From Carboxylicivirga caseinilyticus (GTDB lineage Bacteria; Bacteroidota; Bacteroidia; Bacteroidales; Marinilabiliaceae): DNA of 64,000 nt. Of the stretch, positions 9,353 through 17,334 are shown in pieces. The translations under genes were made by a program, and so were the position numbers. The notes under the pieces were generated by a model, which had not been told where the DNA came from, searched no databases, and saw nothing but the letters and a program-made list of their open reading frames with translations. Each line of letters begins with the position of its first letter. The stretch's first letter is position 1. The stretch covers positions 1 to 64,000 of the forward strand of contig JAFMVE010000026.1 of NCBI GenBank assembly GCA_025499705.1, in the 5' to 3' direction.

Positions 9353-9480
9353 CATCGCTTTCAGAAAAGGACATTCTTAGTGATCTGACGAAAGTCTTAC
9401 TAGTTAAGGGGTACAGAAGAAAGCAATTGAATTTCAAATGTGAAGTTCGACAAAAAAAGATGTTGAAAGATATCTAAACT

Positions 9481-9554
9481 GGTCTGGTAGTTCAGCTGGT
9501 TAGAATGCCGGCCTGTCACGCCGGAGGTCGCGGGTTCGAGTCCCGTCCAGACCG
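9481..9554 (+). tRNA. tRNA-Asp (GTC), copy 1
   Basis: A 74-base cloverleaf: acceptor arms GGTCTGG and CCAGACC, D-arm with AGCTGGTTAGA, anticodon stem CCGGC/GCCGG around CTGTCAC (anticodon GTC), T-arm CGGGTTCGAGTCCCG, and discriminator G. The 3' CCA is not encoded. First of four identical copies. Confidence 0.98.
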
Positions 9555-9592
9555 CTAGTTTAGAAAGAAGATTTTGTGATAATCCAAAAGAG

Positions 9593-9666
9593 GGTCTGGT
9601 AGTTCAGCTGGTTAGAATGCCGGCCTGTCACGCCGGAGGTCGCGGGTTCGAGTCCCGTCCAGACCG
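9593..9666 (+). tRNA. tRNA-Asp (GTC), copy 2
   Basis: Identical in all 74 bases to copy 1, with anticodon GTC and no encoded CCA. A 38-base AT-rich spacer separates it from copy 1. The spacers differ, so the repeat unit is the tRNA itself. Confidence 0.98.
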
Positions 9667-9689
9667 CTTTCTTTGACATTATCATTTTA

Positions 9690-9763
9690 GGTCTGGTAGT
9701 TCAGCTGGTTAGAATGCCGGCCTGTCACGCCGGAGGTCGCGGGTTCGAGTCCCGTCCAGACCG
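9690..9763 (+). tRNA. tRNA-Asp (GTC), copy 3
   Basis: Identical to copies 1 and 2 and separated from copy 2 by a 23-base spacer. Anticodon GTC, discriminator G. Confidence 0.98.
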
Positions 9764-9785
9764 CAATCTTTTTTAAAACATCTTA

Positions 9786-9859
9786 GGTCTGGTAGTTCAG
9801 CTGGTTAGAATGCCGGCCTGTCACGCCGGAGGTCGCGGGTTCGAGTCCCGTCCAGACCG
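9786..9859 (+). tRNA. tRNA-Asp (GTC), copy 4
   Basis: Identical to the other three copies and 22 bases after copy 3. A terminator begins seven bases past its end, closing the tRNA transcript. Confidence 0.98.
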
Positions 9860-9865
9860 CAAAAA

Positions 9866-9888
9866 GGGAGCAATTTGCTCCCTTTTTT
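9866..9888. terminator. Terminator after tRNA-Asp cluster, bidirectional
   Basis: GGGAGC (9866-9871) pairs with GCTCCC (9877-9882) around AATTT, with T6 after it on the plus strand and A5 before it. It can end both the tRNA transcript and the convergent thioesterase operon. Confidence 0.9.
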
Positions 9889-9906
9889 GTTTTAATAATT
9901 ATTCTT

Positions 9907-10338
9907 TTAAACCAACACGGTTTTAGTAATCAATCGCTCTTTGATAAATTCAGGTGTCCTTACTGGTTTACCTGAATCTGCTTTGATAAATGCAAGAGTT
10001 ACCATCGCCTCATTAATTAGCTCACTATTTTGGTTAAACGTTCTGTAGGTAAAGGCTAATTTAATGTTTAAAATGTTCTCAACCCTAACTTCTATACTTA
10101 GGTTGTCATCGTAAAAAGCAGGCTTAATAAACTTAAAATCCATGTTTATAACCGGCATGAATAATCCCTTCTCTTCAATAGCAGAATAAGGAATATTAAG
10201 TGATCTGAAAAACTCCCATCTCGCATTTTCATAGATACGCGCATAATTGGAATGATGAAGAAACTGCATTTTATCTGTTTCTGCATAACCAACTCTGTGG
10301 TGGTGGATATAAGAATTGCTTTTTAGTGATGACTGCAT
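9907..10338 (-). CDS. Acyl-CoA thioesterase, YbgC/4-hydroxybenzoyl-CoA thioesterase-like
   Basis: A 143-residue single hotdog-fold protein. The N-terminal motif VGYAETDKMQFLHHSNYARIYE places the likely catalytic Asp (D22) where YbgC-type enzymes have theirs, and is followed by the hotdog helix ENARWEFFRSL. It probably hydrolyses an acyl-CoA thioester; the acyl chain cannot be predicted. Its start overlaps the end of the NifX-like gene by 16 bases, so the two are translationally coupled, although no functional link is obvious. Confidence 0.88.
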   Translation of the reverse strand: MQSSLKSNSYIHHHRVGYAETDKMQFLHHSNYARIYENARWEFFRSLNIPYSAIEEKGLFMPVINMDFKFIKPAFYDDNLSIEVRVENILNIKLAFTYRTFNQNSELINEAMVTLAFIKADSGKPVRTPEFIKERLITKTVLV

Positions 10339-10703
10339 TGATGATCTTCTTTGTTGTTATGACTTGAATGAGAATCACACACTATTTTTGAGTCAATGGC
10401 TTCACCTTTAATGTACGATTGAATAACATCTTCAATCGGACCAGAACATCCTCTTATTACGCGGATATTGGCATTATTTATTTTGTTAACTGCTCCCTGT
10501 CCCATATTTCCTGCAAGCATAACAGTTACACCTTTATTTCTAAGTGTACCGACTATGTCGGTCTTACAGCCACATCCATTGGGTGAAGGAACTTCTTCGA
10601 TATCAACAATTTTATTATTGTCAACTGTAGCTATGCTAAAATATTGACAATGTCCAAAATGATCATCTACTAAATTGTCTTTAGTTGGAATTGCAATTTT
10701 CAT
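10323..10703 (-). CDS. NifX/NifB-like (dinitrogenase iron-molybdenum cofactor) domain protein
   Basis: A 126-residue protein with one Nitro_FeMo-Co domain (about 1-105): MKIAIPTKDNLVDDHFGHC, AGNMGQGAV and the closing IRGCSGPIEDVIQ. Members outside nitrogen fixation are thought to bind metal or FeS clusters, but their role is unclear. Cysteines cluster at CGC (about 44-46). The last 18 residues form a His/Cys-rich tail (CDSHSSHNNKEDHQCSHH), which suggests metal binding. It sits between a DUF134 regulator (15 bases upstream) and a thioesterase (overlapping). No nif genes are present. Confidence 0.9.
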   Translation of the reverse strand: MKIAIPTKDNLVDDHFGHCQYFSIATVDNNKIVDIEEVPSPNGCGCKTDIVGTLRNKGVTVMLAGNMGQGAVNKINNANIRVIRGCSGPIEDVIQSYIKGEAIDSKIVCDSHSSHNNKEDHQCSHH

Positions 10704-10718
10704 AATCTGTATTTTAAA

Positions 10719-11006
10719 TTATTCACTTTGTATATCTTTAATCGCAATAGCCTGACCTTTGATTAATGCTTCGGCTATTTTTTTATGTGCAGAGGTAATA
10801 ATGCGACCAAATGTTTGACGACTAATATTCATTTGTTTGGCAGCTTCTTCCTGATATAATCCCATAAAATCTGCCAGGCGGATACTTTCATATTCATCGA
10901 GAGTTAACTCAATTTCTTCAATATCTCTTAAAGGTACTCCTGCAGGTTTATAGTAGGTTATGGTTGGTTTACCACAAATATGTCGTTGCGTCTTTTTTCT
11001 TGGCAT
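10719..11006 (-). CDS. DUF134-family DNA-binding protein, probable autoregulator
   Basis: A 95-residue DUF134 protein: N-terminal MPRKKTQRHICGKP with YYKPAGVPL, then a sigma-like helix-turn-helix (LTLDEYESIRLADFMGLYQEEAAKQMNIS, split here only by prose: helices at about 35-48 and 52-72) ending in RQTFGRIITSAHKKIAEAL. DUF134 proteins are commonly linked to NifX-like genes, as here. Its promoter carries two copies of GCATATGCTCAT, one between the promoter boxes and one over the start codon. This points to binding of its own promoter, perhaps in response to metal or cluster state. Confidence 0.9.
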   Translation of the reverse strand: MPRKKTQRHICGKPTITYYKPAGVPLRDIEEIELTLDEYESIRLADFMGLYQEEAAKQMNISRQTFGRIITSAHKKIAEALIKGQAIAIKDIQSE

Positions 11007-11014
11007 ATGCTCAT
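11003..11014. promoter_or_regulatory. Putative operator repeat 1 at the DUF134 start codon
   Basis: GCATATGCTCAT, with a palindromic GCATATGC core. It covers the start codon of the DUF134 gene and is repeated exactly 34 bases away at 11037-11048. Confidence 0.55.
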
Positions 11015-11027
11015 TATAAAATCATGA

Positions 11028-11058
11028 CAAATATAAGCATATGCTCATAATATACAAA
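11028..11058 (-). promoter_or_regulatory. Promoter of the DUF134-NifX-thioesterase operon, with embedded operator
   Basis: On the minus strand, TTTG (11058-11055), a 19-base spacer and TATATTTG (11035-11028) match the Bacteroidota promoter exactly. The second copy of GCATATGCTCAT (11037-11048) lies inside the spacer, where a bound protein would block RNA polymerase. Confidence 0.75.
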
Positions 11059-11109
11059 TGAATATGCGTGTTTAAATTTGAAGGTTATTTGTATCTGGTA
11101 TAAAATGAG

Positions 11110-11643
11110 CTAACTAAAGAAACTGAAGTGTACCTTTCCGTATTTTTTTACTTCCTTAAAATAAGGATGAGATTCAAATGTTTTTTTATCCGAATGTTCA
11201 AGAATGAAAATTCCATCTTCTTTCAGTAGGTGCTGTTTAAAAAAGTGGTCAGGAATTGTATCGAAATTTTTTAAGTCAAAAGGAGGATCAGCAAATACAA
11301 GATCGAATTTTTCACTCGTTTTTTGGAGGTATTTAAAAGCATCAGCCTTTAAAATTCTAATGAACTGATCAATTTCAAGTTCTTGTATTGTTTTCTTGAT
11401 GAATATATAATGGTTATAATTTAATTCAATAGTAGTAATGTCTTCACAACCTCTCGAAGCGAATTCATATGAAATACTACCAGTGCCAGCAAATAGATCC
11501 AATACTTTCAATTCTTCAAAGTTTACACGGTTAACTAAGATGTTGAATAAACTTTCGCGTGCTATATCTGTAGTAGGACGAGCTTTAAAGCTTTTGGGTG
11601 GTGAAAATCGTCGGCCTTTTAAAAATCCACTAATTATACGCAT
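11110..11643 (-). CDS. rsmD: 16S rRNA (guanine-966-N2)-methyltransferase
   Basis: A 177-residue class I methyltransferase. The N-terminal MRIISGFLKGRRF and RPTTDIARESLFNIL are signatures of RsmD. The SAM site is LDLFAGTGS (48-56) and the catalytic motif DPPF is at 119-122 (FADPPFDL). It methylates G966 of 16S rRNA during small-subunit assembly. Its start overlaps the end of the upstream DUF3822 gene by ten bases, which indicates coupled translation. Confidence 0.96.
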   Translation of the reverse strand: MRIISGFLKGRRFSPPKSFKARPTTDIARESLFNILVNRVNFEELKVLDLFAGTGSISYEFASRGCEDITTIELNYNHYIFIKKTIQELEIDQFIRILKADAFKYLQKTSEKFDLVFADPPFDLKNFDTIPDHFFKQHLLKEDGIFILEHSDKKTFESHPYFKEVKKYGKVHFSFFS

Positions 11644-12488
11644 ATCGCTAGATTGAAAAGATTGTGATGCTCTTGTTTAACTTGTTCCTTTATCTTTAAT
11701 GTATCACTAAAATTAAAGTGAAAAGATGAATCTGTGATTTTAGTGTTTCTTAAATAATTTTTAAGAGCTACATAATTAGGATTTTGTCTGTCGTAAATAC
11801 CGTGTAAGTGAATTTTTGTATTATCGGTTGACATTTTTAACTGTTCAAATGCAAAAAGAACAAAATAGACAAAGTCGTTGGTATTAGTAAATTTAAATGA
11901 ATTGCATAGTTTGAGTGATCTTGATTCCATAACAACAATATCAAAAAAGTTTTGATGAAGATTAATGTGAATACTATTCTCCTGCTTTTGATTTTGAGCA
12001 GATAGCAAGCACCCTTCAACAAAAGGTGAATATTGCTGATAAAATGATACAGAATCAAATTGGTTACTTATCAGGTAATAAAGAAACTTAGGGATTGCAA
12101 AAATATTCCAGGCATCTGCCATTTTTATTTTTTGATCCTTTAGAATCCAATCATCCGTTGTTATACTATGATTTAAATTGTATAATTCGCGCTTTTTTGC
12201 AGGATCATATAAGGCTGATGGAACTAATGTTGCATAAGGTGTTTCTATCATGAATAATACCTTCTTATAAGGTAAATTCAGAAGTTTCTCTGTGATTAAA
12301 AGCTCCTGCGTTTTAATATGATCTGTGCTTGTATCTCTGAACGGAATATCTGCGTAGGCAATATAGGTATTCGTTACAGGATCAAGAACACAAAAAGAAA
12401 GTCCATCCGAAGCAGATCGGATGGACAAAAAATAAGAAGTTGTAATGCTTTCGTCGAATGACGGAGATACAACGTATGTTTTGGTCAT
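11634..12488 (-). CDS. DUF3822-family protein
   Basis: A soluble protein of about 284 residues matching the DUF3822 family of Bacteroidota, whose members have an actin/ASKHA-like look but no established function. I prefer the ATG at 12488 (MTKTYVVSPSFDES) over the ATG at 12512, because it falls just after the stop of the upstream gene (12493) rather than inside it. It overlaps rsmD, so the pair is one operon; the constant pairing with rsmD suggests a ribosome- or RNA-related role, but that is inference. Confidence 0.8.
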   Translation of the reverse strand: MTKTYVVSPSFDESITTSYFLSIRSASDGLSFCVLDPVTNTYIAYADIPFRDTSTDHIKTQELLITEKLLNLPYKKVLFMIETPYATLVPSALYDPAKKRELYNLNHSITTDDWILKDQKIKMADAWNIFAIPKFLYYLISNQFDSVSFYQQYSPFVEGCLLSAQNQKQENSIHINLHQNFFDIVVMESRSLKLCNSFKFTNTNDFVYFVLFAFEQLKMSTDNTKIHLHGIYDRQNPNYVALKNYLRNTKITDSSFHFNFSDTLKIKEQVKQEHHNLFNLAICV

Positions 12489-12492
12489 ATTA

Positions 12493-13122
12493 CTATTCCC
12501 AGTTACCAGCATTATTGTTAGCTTCCTCTAATGAACCTACTTTAAGTCCAGGATATTTTTCAAATTTCTGAGTCTTGTCATTTAAGTTGATAATTTCCTG
12601 TTCTTCAAGTCCTTTTAGATAAATGTTGTTGTGTACTTTAGCTTCAAATACATGAACTTTAACACCTGAACCTGTTTCAACAACTCCGGCTCCCATTTCA
12701 TATTTTTCGCCGTCAACAAAAGGAATAAATGGTAATGAATCAACCGAATATCCTACTGGAAATAAAGAGTCTTTAACACTAACGCGAATAGTGTCCCTTG
12801 TAATTATGCCTAATGCTAAAGCTTTTACTTCAGTCATACCAGCCTCCAACATACTGTCGGTTAAACTACCTTCTTTCATAACTAGCGGTAGTGAATCGTT
12901 TTTGATAAAATTAATCAAAGTGTCGAAGCTTCCTGTATATTTGTTGTAAACAGACTTGTACGCAACCTGTGCATCGCGCATAAACATCAACTTTTCCACA
13001 TTAGCTTTCTTTCTCAATTCATGAGCATCCTGAAAGCGGATTGGTTTTTGAATACTCTCAACACACAAATAGCCTAAAGCAATAATAGCAACTGTAAGGA
13101 CAATCTGAATCACTGTTTTCAT
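12493..13122 (-). CDS. Membrane-anchored protein of unknown function
   Basis: A 209-residue protein with one N-terminal membrane helix (about 4-22, IQIVLTVAIIALGYLCV), then a charged helical stretch (EKLMFMRDAQVAYKSVYNKY) and a beta-rich C-terminal half with a repeated DSL/VDSLPF pattern. The layout (N-terminal anchor plus early helix) resembles pilin-like or type II secretion minor proteins, but no prepilin cleavage site is clear. It is the first gene of the DUF3822-rsmD operon. No function can be assigned. Confidence 0.75.
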   Translation of the reverse strand: MKTVIQIVLTVAIIALGYLCVESIQKPIRFQDAHELRKKANVEKLMFMRDAQVAYKSVYNKYTGSFDTLINFIKNDSLPLVMKEGSLTDSMLEAGMTEVKALALGIITRDTIRVSVKDSLFPVGYSVDSLPFIPFVDGEKYEMGAGVVETGSGVKVHVFEAKVHNNIYLKGLEEQEIINLNDKTQKFEKYPGLKVGSLEEANNNAGNWE

Positions 13123-13212
13123 TATCTTCGGAATTTTGTTTTAGTTTGAATGCCCCAAAGTTAAAAAAAAAATCAAATTATGATTTTTTGTGAGGCTTTA
13201 TATACAATAAAA

Positions 13213-14637
13213 ATGCTAAATAAACATATAAGTAACTTAATTAAGGAAGGGTTTCAATTCGAACCAACACCTTCTCAAAGCAAATTGATTGAAGGTTTAG
13301 CTGATTTTGTTGTTTCGGAAGAAAGTGAAAGTGTCTGTCTTATAAAAGGATATGCAGGAACAGGTAAAACAACTTTAATGAAAGCATTCACTGATATGCT
13401 AAATCAGTTGGAAATTCCGTTTCAGCAGATGGCTCCAACCGGAAGAGCTGCAAAAGTATTAAGTAGTTATACTGGAAAACCTGCATATACTATACACAAG
13501 CAAATTTATAGACGGGAATCATCCAATAACGATTTTAGTAATTTTCATCTAAACTATAATAAATCAAAGGATGCAATTTTTATTGTTGATGAGGCATCAA
13601 TGATTTCCAATAGTAGCTTGGAATATACATCCTTTGGGTCTGGTAGGTTATTAGAGGATTTATTGAATTTTGTTTTTGGCAAAGGGAATTGTAAACTTAT
13701 ATTAATTGGAGATATCGCTCAGTTACCTCCTGTAGGTTTTGATGATAGTCCGGCATTAGACAAAGATAACCTGCGCAGCCTTGGATTAAATGTTCATGAT
13801 TATTTTTTAAGTGAAGTAGTTCGACAGGAGGGCAATAGTGGTATTCTTCATAATGCAACTAAGCTGAGATCTAAAATGGAAGAATCTTTTTTTGATCTTG
13901 GATTCCCCGAATTGGAAACAAAAGGATTTGTTGATTTTAAAAGAATTACCGGTGAAGAACTCATTGATGAATTAAACTGGTGTCAGGAACATTACGGTTT
14001 GGATGAGACATTGGTCGTTTGTCGTTCTAATAAAAGAGCAAATCTTTTTAATAAAGGCATTCGAAACAGTATTTTATACCGGGAAGAAGAATTAACCTCT
14101 ACAGATCATTTATTGATTGTAAAAAACAATTATCATTGGTTGAAAGATAGTAAAGAAGCTGATTTTATTGCAAATGGTGATATTGCAGAGGTTGTTCGAA
14201 TCAACGGCTATGAGGAATTGTATGATCGACGATTTGCCAATGTAACATTAAGGTTGACTGATTATAAATATCTGGAAATTGATGCAAAAATTGTTTTGGA
14301 TGTTTTACATACCGATACGGCTGGTTTTTCAAAAGATGAACAGGAAGCCTTCTTTAATACAGTAATGGAAGATTATCAGTTTGAAAGATCAAAGCAGAAG
14401 CAATATGAATTATTGAAGCAGAATCCTTATTACAATGCTCTTCAGGTAAAGTATGCTTATGCCATGACTTGTCATAAATCGCAAGGTGGACAGTGGAAGG
14501 CTGTTTTTATTGATCAGGGTTATGTGCCAGAAGAACAAATGGGGAAAGGGTATTTTCGTTGGTTATATACAGCGATTACCAGAGCTACAGAGAGGGTTTA
14601 TCTGGTTAATTTTAAAGATGACTTCTTCGATGATTAA
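13213..14637 (+). CDS. PIF1/RecD-like superfamily 1 DNA helicase
   Basis: An SF1 helicase of about 474 residues. I take the ATG at 13213 (MLNKHISNLIKEGF); the frame extends to an ATG at 13180, but that adds a poorly conserved tail. Walker A is GYAGTGKTT (about 46-54), Walker B is FIVDEASM (about 130), followed by LIGDIAQLPPVG, and the C-terminal UvrD_C_2 motif is AYAMTCHKSQGGQW, ending in YTAITRATERVYLV. It unwinds DNA using ATP, probably in repair or recombination. It diverges from the DUF3822 operon and ends at a bidirectional terminator. Confidence 0.93.
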   Translation: MLNKHISNLIKEGFQFEPTPSQSKLIEGLADFVVSEESESVCLIKGYAGTGKTTLMKAFTDMLNQLEIPFQQMAPTGRAAKVLSSYTGKPAYTIHKQIYRRESSNNDFSNFHLNYNKSKDAIFIVDEASMISNSSLEYTSFGSGRLLEDLLNFVFGKGNCKLILIGDIAQLPPVGFDDSPALDKDNLRSLGLNVHDYFLSEVVRQEGNSGILHNATKLRSKMEESFFDLGFPELETKGFVDFKRITGEELIDELNWCQEHYGLDETLVVCRSNKRANLFNKGIRNSILYREEELTSTDHLLIVKNNYHWLKDSKEADFIANGDIAEVVRINGYEELYDRRFANVTLRLTDYKYLEIDAKIVLDVLHTDTAGFSKDEQEAFFNTVMEDYQFERSKQKQYELLKQNPYYNALQVKYAYAMTCHKSQGGQWKAVFIDQGYVPEEQMGKGYFRWLYTAITRATERVYLVNFKDDFFDD

Positions 14638-14647
14638 ATCAAAAAAA

Positions 14648-14672
14648 ACTCCGCTCAAGGCGGAGATTTTTT
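14648..14672. terminator. Bidirectional terminator between helicase and phosphoglucomutase
   Basis: CTCCGC (14648-14653) pairs with GCGGAG (14659-14664). A T7 tract follows after one A, and A7 precedes it. It serves both converging genes. Confidence 0.92.
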
Positions 14673-14687
14673 GATTATCTTTTAGAA

Positions 14688-16433
14688 TTAAATTCCTAAG
14701 TCTTTTACCATGTTTGCAATGATTTCATCTGCTTTTTCGTTAGCAGACTGGAACTCATCTTTACTATTCATGAGTACCTGAACTTCAAAATAGAACTTAA
14801 TTTTTGGCTCAGTACCTGAAGGACGAACAGATACTTTATATCCTTTTTCGGTGAAGAATTGTAATACATCAGAAGTTTCAGGTAAATCAATTGCTACATT
14901 TTTGTCCTCTAAAACATATTGCGCGTTTAATTTCGAATAATCTTTAATGATACTTACCTTGTCGCCACCTAATGATTGAGGCGGTGTAGTTCTGAAATCT
15001 TTCATTAGTTGTTTGATTTCATCTGCACCACTCTTGCCTTCACGAACAATATAAATCATTTTCTCCTTTGAGAAACCATATTCCATGTAGATGTCCTGTA
15101 AAACTTCATACAATGATTTACCATTATCTTTTGCCCATGCAGCAATTTCAGCTGTAATTGTAATGGCTGCAACAGCGTCTTTGTCACGAACATAGTCGCC
15201 AGGAAGGAATCCATAAGATTCTTCACCACCACAAATGTATTTTTTCCTACCTTCTAATTCGCGAATGACTTTTGCAATCCATTTAAAACCTGTGTAAACA
15301 TCAAAGTATTCAACACCACTTTTAACCGCGATTTCTTTTAAAAGCTCAGAAGTAACGATTGTTTTAACAATAAACTCATTGCCTGTTAAACGACCTTGTT
15401 CTTTCCATTTTTTAAGAATGTACCAAGTCAAAAGGGTAGCAGTTTGATTACCATTAACCAATACAAATTCTCCTTTATCATTTCTTACCGCAATGCCCAA
15501 ACGATCACTGTCAGGATCTGAAGCCATAACAAGATCAGCGTTTGTTTCGTTGGCTTTGTTAATAGCCATTTCAAGAGCAGCAGGTTCTTCAGGATTTGGT
15601 GAAACAACTGTTGGGAAATCTCCGCTAACAACATCTTGTTCCGGAACGTTAATGATATTTTCAAATCCACATAAACGTAATGCTACAGGAATCATTTTTA
15701 CACCAGTTCCGTGAATCGGAGAGTAGACAATTTTAATATCCTTGTTGCGGTTGATAACTTCCTGGTCTAAAACCAAAGATTGAACTTGTTTAAGAAATTT
15801 GTTATCCATTTCTTCACCAAGAATTTCAATCAAATCTTTGTTTCCTTCGAATTTAATATCAGCAACAGAAGTAATTTTATTAACCTCGTCAATAACATTT
15901 GTATCATGAGGTGCTGTTAACTGAGCTCCATCGTTCCAGTATGCCTTATAACCGTTGTATGCTTTAGGGTTATGAGAAGCCGTGATAATAACACCACTCT
16001 GGCAACCCAACTGACGAATGGCATACGAAATTTCCGGTGTTGGACGTAGATCTTCAAATAGATATGCCTTGATTCCATTGGCACTGAAAATATCAGCAAC
16101 AACTTCTGCAAATAATCGGCTGTTATTACGACAATCATGTCCGATAACAACACTTATCTGATCAAGATTTGAAAATTCAATGTTCAAGTAATTAGCCAAT
16201 CCTTGAGTAGCAGCTCCAACTGTGTATCGATTCATTCGATTTGAACCCGGCCCCATGATACCTCTTAAACCACCTGTTCCGAATTCTAAATCTTTATAAA
16301 ATGAATCAATAAGTGCAGTTTTATCTTCATTGTCCATCATTTTTTTGATGGCATTCTTTGTTTCTTCATCGTAAGCTCCATCCAACCAGGATTGTGCTTT
16401 TTCTACTACTGAATTTAATACGTCCTTTTGCAT
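14688..16433 (-). CDS. pgcA: Phosphoglucomutase/phosphomannomutase, PgcA type
   Basis: A 581-residue alpha-D-phosphohexomutase, long like other PgcA enzymes. The active-site serine is S153 in TASHNP (151-156); the metal loop is DPDSDRLG (about 306), the sugar-binding loop GGEESYG, and the phosphate loop SVRPSGTEPKIKFY is near the C-terminus. It interconverts glucose-6-phosphate and glucose-1-phosphate. As the last gene of the rfb block it would supply glucose-1-phosphate to RfbA. Confidence 0.95.
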   Translation of the reverse strand: MQKDVLNSVVEKAQSWLDGAYDEETKNAIKKMMDNEDKTALIDSFYKDLEFGTGGLRGIMGPGSNRMNRYTVGAATQGLANYLNIEFSNLDQISVVIGHDCRNNSRLFAEVVADIFSANGIKAYLFEDLRPTPEISYAIRQLGCQSGVIITASHNPKAYNGYKAYWNDGAQLTAPHDTNVIDEVNKITSVADIKFEGNKDLIEILGEEMDNKFLKQVQSLVLDQEVINRNKDIKIVYSPIHGTGVKMIPVALRLCGFENIINVPEQDVVSGDFPTVVSPNPEEPAALEMAINKANETNADLVMASDPDSDRLGIAVRNDKGEFVLVNGNQTATLLTWYILKKWKEQGRLTGNEFIVKTIVTSELLKEIAVKSGVEYFDVYTGFKWIAKVIRELEGRKKYICGGEESYGFLPGDYVRDKDAVAAITITAEIAAWAKDNGKSLYEVLQDIYMEYGFSKEKMIYIVREGKSGADEIKQLMKDFRTTPPQSLGGDKVSIIKDYSKLNAQYVLEDKNVAIDLPETSDVLQFFTEKGYKVSVRPSGTEPKIKFYFEVQVLMNSKDEFQSANEKADEIIANMVKDLGI

Positions 16434-16459
16434 CTTTCTTTAATATACAGTGTGTTAGA

Positions 16460-17332
16460 TTACTGATTAATGTTTGCTATACATTCCTTTAAACTGTCTT
16501 TCCAGTATGGAATATCTACATTATAAACTGTTTTGATCTTTGATTTATTCAAAACACTATAATGTGGTCTTGGTGCAGCTGTTGGGTAATCTTTACTTTC
16601 AATAGGTTTAACATTACAGGTAATATTAGCTATCTCGTGGATCGTTCTGGTGAAATCGAACCATGAACAAACGCCTTCATTACTATAATGGTAAATGCCA
16701 CTCTGAAAAGAAATTTCAAAGGTAATGTCTTTTTCTATAATATTCAGAATGACTTTTGCTAAATCTCTGGCAAAAGTAGGGGAGCCAACCTGATCAAAAA
16801 TTACATTTAGATCAGATCTTTCTTTGCCTAACGTTAACATGGTTTTTACAAAATTATTTCCAAACATTGAATACAACCATGATGTGCGCAGTATGATCGA
16901 ATTAGCATTTGCATTCATCAATGCCTTTTCACCAGCTAGTTTGGTTTTACCATAAACTGAATTGGGAGATGTTACATCAATTTCAGTATACGGCTTATAG
17001 TTTGTGCCATCAAAGACATAATCAGTGGATACATGAATTACTTTTGCACCAATTTCAGAAGCGCTTTTACCAATTGTTTTTAAAGCCTGATGATTTATTT
17101 GATCGGCTAAGGCCTGATCACTCTCCGCTTTGTCAACTGCCGTGTAAGCAGTGCAATTTATAATGTAACTATAAGAATCAGACGTAATCTGGTTTGTTAA
17201 ATCAGTTTGATTGGTTACGTCAAGCGATTCTATGGTTGTAAAAGTAAATTCCGCTTTATCGAAATTGGAGTGAAGTAATTTTAATTCACTACCTAATTGT
17301 CCTTCTGATCCAATTACTAATATCTTTTTCAT
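16460..17332 (-). CDS. rfbD: dTDP-4-dehydrorhamnose reductase
   Basis: A 290-residue extended SDR: nucleotide site VIGSEGQLGSEL (5-16), INCTAYTAVDKAE, the catalytic YGKTK with HVSTDYVFDG before it, and RTSWLYSMFGNNFV. It reduces dTDP-4-dehydro-L-rhamnose to dTDP-L-rhamnose with NADPH. It starts two bases after the rfbC stop. It completes an A-C-D set from which rfbB is missing locally. Confidence 0.95.
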   Translation of the reverse strand: MKKILVIGSEGQLGSELKLLHSNFDKAEFTFTTIESLDVTNQTDLTNQITSDSYSYIINCTAYTAVDKAESDQALADQINHQALKTIGKSASEIGAKVIHVSTDYVFDGTNYKPYTEIDVTSPNSVYGKTKLAGEKALMNANANSIILRTSWLYSMFGNNFVKTMLTLGKERSDLNVIFDQVGSPTFARDLAKVILNIIEKDITFEISFQSGIYHYSNEGVCSWFDFTRTIHEIANITCNVKPIESKDYPTAAPRPHYSVLNKSKIKTVYNVDIPYWKDSLKECIANINQ

Positions 17333-17334
17333 TT

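Noticed and set aside
9216-9437. A 73-codon minus-strand frame after pyk
   Set aside because: It runs through the pyk terminator and across the tRNA promoter, and its protein looks random.
9481-9859. Regularly spaced long direct repeats that might suggest a CRISPR array
   Set aside because: The 74-base repeats fold as complete tRNA-Asp cloverleaves, the spacers are only 22-38 bases and vary in length, and no cas gene is nearby.
13180-13212. Upstream ATG for the helicase
   Set aside because: The additional 11 residues are not family-like; the ATG at 13213 starts the recognisable protein.
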